From Candidatus Bipolaricaulota bacterium (GTDB lineage Bacteria; Bipolaricaulota; Bipolaricaulia; RBG-16-55-9; DRXL01), in the NCBI GenBank assembly GCA_025060395.1, contig JANXCC010000001.1:276-64275 (forward strand): a DNA stretch of 64,000 nt. The letters are read 5' to 3'. Shown here piece by piece: positions 50,919 through 58,112 of this stretch (position 1 is its first letter; each line of letters begins with the position of its first letter). The position numbers were made by a program, and so were the translations under genes. The notes under the pieces were generated by a model. The model was not told where the DNA came from. It did not search any database and saw only the letters and a list, made by a program, of their open reading frames with translations.

Positions 50919-52799
50919 TCACGGCAGCGGCCCAAAGACCGATGCTCCCGTAAGCCAATACGCTATGAGCGTCTGTAATGTCTTGAGATCGATTATACCA
51001 AACTTCACCTTGCCGTCAGCTTCCCTGTTCTTAACTTCTTTGTTTTCAAGCCAGAAGAATGAGACAGCGGCCGTGATTTGTTCGAGGCTGATCGTTGTGG
51101 TCTCTAGCCAGAGATTGACCCGGGGATTGGTCGCATCACTGACGTCCATACGAGCAAAGATCACGGGGAAGGGAAGTTTCGTGACGACCCTGATCTCGGC
51201 TTCGCCCGTTGTTGTGTGCTCGAACGCCGGCAAGGCACTGCTCACCGAGCCCGAGAGCTTTATCACGCGGGATTCAGGGGTATCTGGCTCTGGGATGGTC
51301 AGTTCGTATTCGATAGTGCGGATGGCCCCGGCTTCGAGAACTTCCAAGAAGACCCAGAGGACCTCCCCAGGGCTCAGGCGGCGCATGGTGGCGCTCTCGG
51401 CTGAAATGAGCGTAAACTCCAAATCTCGGTCCATATACTTGGTGAAGCGCTCCGTTACCACTAGGCCATTGATGCGATCGAGAGCTTGGATGGTGAGCTT
51501 CACCTTGACGCGCTCGCCGGGAAGGGTCTCATCGTTGGGAAGATTAGTATCGATCGTTCTTGTAGCAATCGCGCGCGGCGTAAAGATCTTAATAGTCTTA
51601 GAAGCACTGGCCTTCTCGCCATCGGTATCGGTGACTGTGAGCGTAACCGTGTAGCTACCGTCGGCGCGGTAGCTATGAGTGGGATTCTGGTCTGAAGAGC
51701 TTGTTCCGTCGCCGAAGTTCCACTCCCACGCCACGATTCCAACGTCGTCGGTCGAGCGATCGATGAAGGCAATAGCCTCATTGGCCTTCGGCTCCGCAGG
51801 TGCAAAGTCAAAACTCGCCGAGGGCGGACGATTGCGCTCCCGCACAAATAGCGAGATAGGGCTGACCGTCGGCGTGACTACGCGTCCGCGGACGTCTACG
51901 TACGAAAAGCTCGGCTGCAGTGAGGCTCTCCCGGGCTGAGAGGCGATCACAGTGAAACTCGCCTCCCAAGATGCTCCGACGGTCAGCCCCTCAAGCTCCC
52001 ACACGAGCGTCGTCGTCTTGTCAGGGTTAACTGTGACGCGGTTCGGAGCATTGAACGTCGCGATACCGTAACTCAAAAACGCCGGCAGAACTAGCGTAAT
52101 CTTAATCTGTCGTGCGACGATCTTCCTGCCCAACGCTTGGGCGATCTCTCTAGGAACTGTGTCGGTGAACTGCTCAAAGTACTGGCCTTGGGTGAGGCGG
52201 GCCAACTCGCGCAGGAGTGTTCTGTCGGGATTGCGCCCCGTCGCAATCGTAAACAGAACAACGCCATTCTCGGCAGCGCGTTGGGCTTGGGAGAGGGGCG
52301 TGCGCCCGATGTTGAAACGCCCATCGCTGACCAAGACGATGGCCCACGACGCTTCCTCGCGCCCGTTTGTCATGAGGGCCTCGACGGCCTTGGCAATCCC
52401 TTCTCCAAGGGCGGTCTTGCCCAAGGGCTTCAGAAGCTTAAGCCCCTGGCGCACGGCTTCGTGATCGAACGTGAGCGGGACGTCCAGACGGGCTTCTGTG
52501 CCAAACGAGACCAAGCCAACCCGATCTGACGGCGTCAGCGCTTCAATGACTGCTAAACCGATTCGCTCCATCTCGCGGATGTTGGCCGTGGCAGAGCGAT
52601 CTATCACCAGGAAGAGATCAGCTGGGGTGCGCTCCCCCTGGGCAGAGATCTGTAGGGTTATCGTGCCTTCCTGGTTAACGAAGAGAGTCGATGGAGAGAA
52701 GCTTATCGTGAGCTGCACCGGCGACGTGGTCACTTGGGCCAGCCCGGTTAGCGCGAGCAGCCCAAGCATCCCTAGAGTGTAGAGCACTCGTCTCATCAT
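50919..52799 (-). CDS. Exported VWA-PKD protein with dockerin-like tail
   Basis: The 626-residue protein has a signal peptide (MMRRVLYTLGMLGLLALTG) and a VWA domain with MIDAS LFLVIDRSATA and a PLGKTALGEGI loop. A PKD domain (SFDFAPAEPKANEAIAF, WEWNFGDGTSS), a diverged GLxLDE-type beta module (INGLVVTERF, IEYELTIPEP) and a dockerin-like tail (ISLEQITAAVSFFWLENKEV, LKTLQTLIAYWLTG) follow. VWA domains bind partners through a metal. It is likely a cell-surface or secreted assembly protein. It sits between two related genes on the same strand. Confidence 0.78.
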   Translation of the reverse strand: MMRRVLYTLGMLGLLALTGLAQVTTSPVQLTISFSPSTLFVNQEGTITLQISAQGERTPADLFLVIDRSATANIREMERIGLAVIEALTPSDRVGLVSFGTEARLDVPLTFDHEAVRQGLKLLKPLGKTALGEGIAKAVEALMTNGREEASWAIVLVSDGRFNIGRTPLSQAQRAAENGVVLFTIATGRNPDRTLLRELARLTQGQYFEQFTDTVPREIAQALGRKIVARQIKITLVLPAFLSYGIATFNAPNRVTVNPDKTTTLVWELEGLTVGASWEASFTVIASQPGRASLQPSFSYVDVRGRVVTPTVSPISLFVRERNRPPSASFDFAPAEPKANEAIAFIDRSTDDVGIVAWEWNFGDGTSSSDQNPTHSYRADGSYTVTLTVTDTDGEKASASKTIKIFTPRAIATRTIDTNLPNDETLPGERVKVKLTIQALDRINGLVVTERFTKYMDRDLEFTLISAESATMRRLSPGEVLWVFLEVLEAGAIRTIEYELTIPEPDTPESRVIKLSGSVSSALPAFEHTTTGEAEIRVVTKLPFPVIFARMDVSDATNPRVNLWLETTTISLEQITAAVSFFWLENKEVKNREADGKVKFGIIDLKTLQTLIAYWLTGASVFGPLP

Positions 52800-52824
52800 C
52801 CCGCTCCTTCCGTCGGAAGCAAGC

Positions 52825-54957
52825 TTATCGCGTGGTAGCCGGCAGCGGCTGATCTACTGGTGTATCTGTCAGCCAGTACGAGACTAGGGTTTGCAGCATC
52901 CGGAAGTCTATAGTCTTGCCGCAGGTCCCGACGACTTCCTCGTCCTCGAGCCAGAGCGCAATAGCCGTCTGAATCTGAGCGAAACTGATCTTGCTCGACA
53001 GGGAGACATCGATAGCATTCTGCTCGACGTTCAAATACGCAATAGCTACAGGGATATCTAAGCATTCCACAACGTTCACGGTGGTATCCTTGCTGACTTC
53101 GCCCTCGAAGCGCGGCGAGAAGGACTCTATGAGCCCTTGGATCGTGTAAGGGCTAATGAGCTCGTCGGTAGGCACGACCACTTCATAGAGGATGCTGCGA
53201 CGTGCTCCTGCGGGGATCTTCTCTGTGAAGATCCAGGTGTTTGCGACCTGTTTGAACGCCGCGCTGACAGTTCCCTCCAAGGGGCGCACCTCCCAGCGCT
53301 CTGGAAGCTTCTCGGTGAGCGTCAGGCCAAGGATCTCTTTCTCGGCTTGGATCTCGACCCTTACTCTGAAGACATTGCCGTTAGGGGCACGGAGATAGAC
53401 CTGGAAGAACGGCAGGGGCGTCAAGATCGAGCGCATCGCTGTTCCGCCTATAGCCGTATCTTCTGGGATGGTGCGATCGACAGGCACCCCCGCTAAATGA
53501 TGGGCAACGATCTGCTTGAGTACATCCACGCTCAACGGTGCCTCACACGTGCCTGGCACAGGGGTATCCTCTTGCCAGAATGCGACCGCCCGTTGCATCT
53601 GATCGAACGTGATCTCTTCTGACATTCGGAGATCGATCGTATCGGTGGCGGTATCTAAGTGAGCGATGGCGACGATCGCCGGCAAGCACCTTACAATCGA
53701 GATGCGCGAGAACGCTTCATTGGTCTCACCAAGCACGGGGATCTCTTTGATATCGGGGACGGTGCTAGAGATCCTCCCGACGATATCGAAATCTTGGGGC
53801 AGCGGCCCGCCGATCAGCTGATCGGTCTTGGGGATAGTCACGTCATAGACGATCCGACGCGTCTCGCCGCTGCGCACAATTGTGGGGAATATCCATTGGG
53901 TTTGAGCGGCTTTGAACGTCGCCCCGGCGCTGTCGATCGGGGTGACCTCCCAGTTAGCGGGGAGGTCTTCATCCAATCCTAAGCCGCTCATCGAGGTTCG
54001 GACGGTGATGGTGACCGTGACTCTGAATGTCGTTCCAGGGGCGGCGTGCGTCGTCGAGAGGGTGCGCCGCGCGAACGCGACTTCCTTCTCGACCATGATG
54101 GTCTTGGTGACCTGGCCGATAGCGCCCTTGTCGTCGGTGACGCGTAGCGTTACTCGCACTTCGCCGATTTGGGTGAATGTATATTGCACAATGGGCTTCT
54201 CGGTGGAGATCTCAAAGACGCCGTCGGAGTTGAAGTCCCATTCGTATTTGACGATCTTGCCGTCGGCCACGGTGCTGGCGCGGGCGTCGAACGTCACGGG
54301 CACGTTGACGCTCACGACTGTAGGAGAGTACGTAAAGTCGGCTTTCGGGGGCGCGCGCCGGAAAGCGCTCAGCACTAATGGTTCAGTGAGGCTGGGCAAC
54401 TGAAATCTCTCTGGAGCGAGCGGATCGCCGCTGAGCACCTGCCAGCCGTCAATGCCTCGTGTGAACGTTGGGGTAATGACGATTTCGAACTCCTCGGGCA
54501 GCCCGTTGATGACGACGCCGTCGGCGCGCTCGGGCAGCCAGCGCCAGGTCATGGTGGCTACCGGCGGGTTGAACTCATAGGTGTCAGCAGGGTCATCGCG
54601 CAGGGCGATCCGTGCCGTGGGCGGCAGCCCATCGAAGCGCAGGGTTGCCTCGCCGCCCCCGACGTTGCCCGGCTTGCTCAAGATAATTATCAGACTCAAT
54701 GCGTTTGTCGTTGCATCGCGATGGAGAAAGACAATCGCTTGATTAGGGACTTCTAAGCCTGTGTTAGGCTGGTCGTTGGTGTAACGATAGAAATCTATAG
54801 CGGATCCCGGTTGGGTCAGGGGAGTGATCGGCGTGGAGAAGGCTCCTTGACGGGCTAGGAAGAACGAAGTCGTCTGTACCGTCCCTTGGCTTGCTCCGGT
54901 CACAGCAATGAGGGCCAACACTATGAGCCCACAGAGAGCTTGTCGAATGACACGCAT
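52825..54957 (-). CDS. Exported PKD protein with two beta modules and two dockerin-like modules
   Basis: ATG 54957 follows AAGGAGGCC and gives 710 residues. After the signal peptide come an unidentified beta region (about 25-200), a PKD domain (DFTYSPTVVSVNVPVTFDA, KYEWDFNSDGVFE), a beta module (MSGLGLDEDLPANWEV) and the first dockerin-like module (ITFDQMQRAVAFWQEDTP, LKQIVAHHLAG). A second beta module (ILGLTLTEKLPERWEV) and a C-terminal dockerin-like module (ISFAQIQTAIALWLEDEE, LQTLVSYWLTD) complete it. The second half looks like an internal duplication of the beta-plus-dockerin unit. It is first in the exported-protein run. Confidence 0.78.
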   Translation of the reverse strand: MRVIRQALCGLIVLALIAVTGASQGTVQTTSFFLARQGAFSTPITPLTQPGSAIDFYRYTNDQPNTGLEVPNQAIVFLHRDATTNALSLIIILSKPGNVGGGEATLRFDGLPPTARIALRDDPADTYEFNPPVATMTWRWLPERADGVVINGLPEEFEIVITPTFTRGIDGWQVLSGDPLAPERFQLPSLTEPLVLSAFRRAPPKADFTYSPTVVSVNVPVTFDARASTVADGKIVKYEWDFNSDGVFEISTEKPIVQYTFTQIGEVRVTLRVTDDKGAIGQVTKTIMVEKEVAFARRTLSTTHAAPGTTFRVTVTITVRTSMSGLGLDEDLPANWEVTPIDSAGATFKAAQTQWIFPTIVRSGETRRIVYDVTIPKTDQLIGGPLPQDFDIVGRISSTVPDIKEIPVLGETNEAFSRISIVRCLPAIVAIAHLDTATDTIDLRMSEEITFDQMQRAVAFWQEDTPVPGTCEAPLSVDVLKQIVAHHLAGVPVDRTIPEDTAIGGTAMRSILTPLPFFQVYLRAPNGNVFRVRVEIQAEKEILGLTLTEKLPERWEVRPLEGTVSAAFKQVANTWIFTEKIPAGARRSILYEVVVPTDELISPYTIQGLIESFSPRFEGEVSKDTTVNVVECLDIPVAIAYLNVEQNAIDVSLSSKISFAQIQTAIALWLEDEEVVGTCGKTIDFRMLQTLVSYWLTDTPVDQPLPATTR

Positions 54958-54981
54958 CGCGGCCTCCTTCTGTATCATAGC

Positions 54982-55017
54982 CTGTCTCAGTATAGCGAGC
55001 GATCCCTCCTGAGACAG
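54982..55017. promoter_or_regulatory. Inverted repeat at the promoter of the exported-protein run
   Basis: CTGTCTCAG (54982-54990) and CTGAGACAG (55009-55017) form a perfect 9-base inverted repeat with 18 bases between. A minus-strand TATACT (-10) at 54989-54994 overlaps one arm, so an operator is plausible. The -35 box is poor. Confidence 0.4.
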
Positions 55018-55159
55018 TGATTCAAGTTACCCATTCCGCAAGCTCCCCTTGGTTTGAGCATAGCACAGCTTGTGCCCAAAGGCAAGCGGGCGTAATGGCC
55101 ATCACATTCTATAAAAATTTACGGGTGCCTTCGAGGTCTGGGGCGACACTCGCAATGGG

Positions 55160-55296
55160 CGTTTGTCTGGAAGCGAAGTGCGCTCTGTCCAGATAAAACG
55201 AAGTTGGGCCCCATGCCGTGTGACAGGAGGGTCGAGGCTTTGTTCGCGGCAATCTGGCGGGCCAGATTGACGATGGCTTTTCGGATGGGGCCCAAC
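55160..55296. other. Candidate structured RNA or DNA element
   Basis: This part of the 425-base gene-free gap at 54958-55382 is unusually rich in nested inverted repeats. A hairpin pairs TCTGGA (55166-55171) with TCCAGA (55188-55193). A perfect 12-base helix pairs GTTGGGCCCCAT (55203-55214) with ATGGGGCCCAAC (55285-55296). Inside it, CAATCTGG and CCAGATTG (55250-55269) make an 8-base hairpin with a CGGG loop, and GCCG/CGGC (55215-55218, 55247-55250) can close another. This would fold as a multi-branched structure. No known RNA family was recognised on either strand, and no protein frame is convincing. Confidence 0.45.
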
Positions 55297-55382
55297 CCAG
55301 ACTATCGTAATTTTAGTATCAGGGATAGCCGCTCTCTCAGTCAATGAGGTCTATCAAGAGAAAACCTGAAGTTGATCAGAAC

Positions 55383-55697
55383 TCATTGGAGCTCTTGGTA
55401 CAGATCGACATCGCCGTTCTTAGCGATTTGCTTGTCTTCGTAGGGAGCCCCTAAGCGCCGATAGAACTCGTCGGCAACGTTGTGAAAGACGCCCGTCACT
55501 GTAGCGATGAGCCAGTAGCGCAGCGTGCCAAAGTGCAATTGGATGACCTTAAGCGCTAACCGCGTGCACGCGTAGTTTAGAAGCCCGGCGAATGCGGCGT
55601 CGTAGTTGTGGGCCTTTGCCTGGACGACGATTTGCTGAGCAAGTTGGTCGATGAGGGGATCCAAGGGACGACGATCTTGTTGCGTGATGTAAGGCAT
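55383..55697 (-). CDS. Conserved small protein of unknown function
   Basis: ATG 55697 follows AAAGGAGGTCTCT and gives 104 residues. The pattern MPYITQQDRRPLDPLIDQLA, GLLNYACTRLAL, then EFYRRLGAPYEDKQIAKNGDV recalls a short conserved family (DUF6899-like) found scattered in bacteria and phages. I recall the family from its sequence style and could not check it. No catalytic residues or membrane segments are evident. It is divergent from thrS. Confidence 0.6.
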   Translation of the reverse strand: MPYITQQDRRPLDPLIDQLAQQIVVQAKAHNYDAAFAGLLNYACTRLALKVIQLHFGTLRYWLIATVTGVFHNVADEFYRRLGAPYEDKQIAKNGDVDLYQELQ

Positions 55698-55867
55698 AGA
55701 GACCTCCTTTGCAAGAGTTATTCTACCGAATGGGGGTAAGCCCAGCGATTCGCTTCTCAGAGGGAAGCGAGCCCTGTAAGAGCGTCTCTCCCAGAGCTGT
55801 CTAGCGCCCATACCCTCGATAGTGTAAAATAGCCGCCGTAAATCTAACACATAAGGAGGGTTGAACT

Positions 55868-57796
55868 ATGATCGTCAAGCTGCCCGACGGACGGATCATC
55901 GAGCACCATGGCCCTGCAGCCCTGAAGGACGTGCTCGCCACCACGGCGAAGGAGCTCCTGGCGACCACCGTCGGCGCCAAGCTTGACGGTGAAATCGTCG
56001 ATTTCCATCGAGTGCTCCCGGATGACGCCACAGTCGAGCTGATCCCCCTAGATTCCCCTGAGGGAGCTTCGATCTATAGACATAGCTATTCGCATATTAT
56101 GGCCCAGGCCGTGCGGCGACTCTTCCCCGGTGCAAAATTAGCTATCGGCCCAGCTATCGAAGATGGCTTCTATTACGACTTCGATGTCGAACGCCCTTTC
56201 ACACCTGAGGACCTAGAAAAGATCGAAGCCGAGATGGAGAAGATCGTCCAGGAGAATTATAAATTTGAGAGACTCGAGATCTCTAAAGACGAAGCGCGCC
56301 ATATGCTCCGGGACGAGCCGTACAAGCTTGAGCTCTTGGACGAAATCCCCGACGAGACCGTCTCGTTCTATCGCGACGGGGATTTTATAGATCTCTGTCG
56401 CGGCCCGCATATGCTCAGCACCGGCCAAGTCAAATACTTTAAGCTCTTAAACGTTGCTGGGGCGTACTGGCGCGGCGACGAGCGCAACAAGATGCTCCAA
56501 CGCATCTACGGCACCGCGTTCGCGACCAAAGAAGCGTTAGAGCAATACCTACAGATGCTCGAAGAGGCTAAGAAACGCGATCACAGAAAGCTTGGCAGGG
56601 AGCTAGAGATATTCTTCTTCGATGAGGAGGTTGGGCCGGGACTGCCCTTATGGCTGCCCAAGGGCGCGATCATCATCGAAGAATTAGAGAAATTAGCGAA
56701 AGAGACTGAAGCCAAAGCTGGGTATCTGAGAGTCCGTACGCCGCACATCTGCAAAGAGTCTATGTATCTGAAGAGCGGGCACTTGCCGTACTATCAAGAA
56801 TCAATGTACCCGCCGATGGAGCTGGAGGGCGTAAGATACTATCTGAAGCCCATGAACTGCCCCCACCATCATAAGATCTTTGCTGCCGTACCCAGAAGCT
56901 ATCGCGATCTCCCCCTGAGATTAGCCGAGTACGGCACGTGCTATCGCTACGAAAAGTCAGGCGAGCTCTTTGGGCTGATGCGCGTGCGCAGCATGCAAAT
57001 GAACGACGCCCATATCTACTGCACGCTGGAGCAGTTTGAAGAAGAGTTTCTCGCCGTCTGCCGAATGTATCTGAATTACTTTAAGCTCTTTGGGATCGAA
57101 AAGTATCTGATGCGCTTCAGCACTCATGATCCGAAAGAGTTGGGCAAGAAGTACGTCAACGAGCCCGAACTCTGGAAGCAGACCGAAGATATGGTGCGCC
57201 GTGCGCTTAAGAACGGCGGGATCAATTACGTCGAAGTCCCAGGAGAAGCTGCCTTCTACGGGCCAAAGATCGACGTGCAGGTCTGGAGCGCCATCGGGCG
57301 CGAGTTCACCCTAGCGACCAATCAAGTCGACTTTGCTGTCCCTAGGCGCTTCGGGCTGGTCTACAAGAACGCTCAGGGGCAAGACGAGATCCCTATCTGC
57401 ATCCATCGCGCGCCATTAGGCACTCACGAGCGCTTAATCGGCTTCTTGATCGAGCATTACGCCGGAGCCTTCCCCGTATGGCTCTCCCCAGTCCAGGCCG
57501 TAGTGCTGCCTATCACTGATCGTCAGCACGAGTACGCGCAGAGGGTCCTCCACAAGCTCAAGGAGGCCAACATCCGTGCTGAGCTCGACGGTAGCAGCCA
57601 TACGCTGAACTATCGCATTCGGCACCATCAATCCCAGAAGGTCCCATATATGCTTATTGTGGGGGAACGCGAGGCGCAGAGCGATCAGGTCGCGGTGCGC
57701 CTGCGCACGGGGAAGGATCTTGGGCCCAAGCCCCTCAATGAAGTCATTCAGTTAATCTGTGAGAAGATCGCTACTCGGTCGCTAGATTTGGAGTGA
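55868..57796 (+). CDS. thrS: Threonyl-tRNA synthetase
   Basis: The 642-residue protein has the full bacterial layout. TGS domain is 1-60 (VKLPDGRIIEH). The editing domain has HSYSHIMAQA and the C-x-G-P-H motif LCRGPHM. Class II catalytic motifs include MNCPHHHKIF, YGTCYRYEKSGELFGLMRVR and CIHRAPLGTHERLIGFLIEH. The anticodon-binding domain follows (PVWLSPVQAVVLPI). It charges tRNA-Thr and hydrolyses Ser-tRNA-Thr. Its ribosome site is AAGGAGGG. No T-box leader fits in the short upstream gap. Confidence 0.95.
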   Translation: MIVKLPDGRIIEHHGPAALKDVLATTAKELLATTVGAKLDGEIVDFHRVLPDDATVELIPLDSPEGASIYRHSYSHIMAQAVRRLFPGAKLAIGPAIEDGFYYDFDVERPFTPEDLEKIEAEMEKIVQENYKFERLEISKDEARHMLRDEPYKLELLDEIPDETVSFYRDGDFIDLCRGPHMLSTGQVKYFKLLNVAGAYWRGDERNKMLQRIYGTAFATKEALEQYLQMLEEAKKRDHRKLGRELEIFFFDEEVGPGLPLWLPKGAIIIEELEKLAKETEAKAGYLRVRTPHICKESMYLKSGHLPYYQESMYPPMELEGVRYYLKPMNCPHHHKIFAAVPRSYRDLPLRLAEYGTCYRYEKSGELFGLMRVRSMQMNDAHIYCTLEQFEEEFLAVCRMYLNYFKLFGIEKYLMRFSTHDPKELGKKYVNEPELWKQTEDMVRRALKNGGINYVEVPGEAAFYGPKIDVQVWSAIGREFTLATNQVDFAVPRRFGLVYKNAQGQDEIPICIHRAPLGTHERLIGFLIEHYAGAFPVWLSPVQAVVLPITDRQHEYAQRVLHKLKEANIRAELDGSSHTLNYRIRHHQSQKVPYMLIVGEREAQSDQVAVRLRTGKDLGPKPLNEVIQLICEKIATRSLDLE

Positions 57797-57809
57797 GAGG
57801 AAAGGAGAG

Positions 57810-57836
57810 CCCGGCAGGAAGGGGCTTCCTGCCGGG
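57810..57836 (+). terminator. Hairpin downstream of thrS
   Basis: A perfect 12-base stem (CCCGGCAGGAAG with CTTCCTGCCGGG) with a 3-base loop lies 14 bases after the thrS stop. There is no T-run, so it may be a rho-assisted or processing stem. Confidence 0.6.
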
Positions 57837-57856
57837 AGGGCCTGCATCCTCCGGGC

Positions 57857-57970
57857 CTAGCGGAGGGGTAGTAGCTGAATCACAGAGAAGAACGAGACCA
57901 GCGCCATCGCTATCGTCAAGAGCGCTGAGCTTCCAAGGACGATCTGTCGCGAGCGTGAGAGCGTCTTCAT
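57857..57970 (-). CDS. Putative 37-residue single-helix membrane peptide
   Basis: ATG 57970 has a GGGGGAA site nine bases upstream. The peptide has a basic start (MKTLSRSRQ) and one hydrophobic helix (IVLGSSALLTIAMALVSFFSVIQLL). Small membrane peptides like this are hard to tell from chance frames, and the ribosome site is the main support. Confidence 0.4.
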   Translation of the reverse strand: MKTLSRSRQIVLGSSALLTIAMALVSFFSVIQLLPLR

Positions 57971-58059
57971 GGTTTGTATTCCCCCTTGTGCCGAGCTAAG
58001 TGTAGCGCAGCGGGGGTACAGAGTCTGTACAGGCGAAGTGAAAATTTCGTGGAAAAGGG

Positions 58060-58094
58060 AAAAAAACCCCCCTCCCGCAGCTGCGGGAGAGGGG
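58060..58094 (-). terminator. Rho-independent terminator of the 58113-60365 gene
   Basis: On the minus strand a C-rich arm (58081-58094) pairs with a G-rich arm (58067-58080) over about 11 bases with one G-U pair. Seven T follow (58060-58066). Confidence 0.85.
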
Positions 58095-58112
58095 TTTTGA
58101 GCCAGGAGCACT

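Noticed and set aside
55102..55344. Minus-strand open frame of 80 codons in the gap before the 55383 gene
   Set aside because: The translation is rich in Pro, Arg and Ser without domain signs, no ribosome site is near its ATG, and the DNA is better explained by nested inverted repeats.
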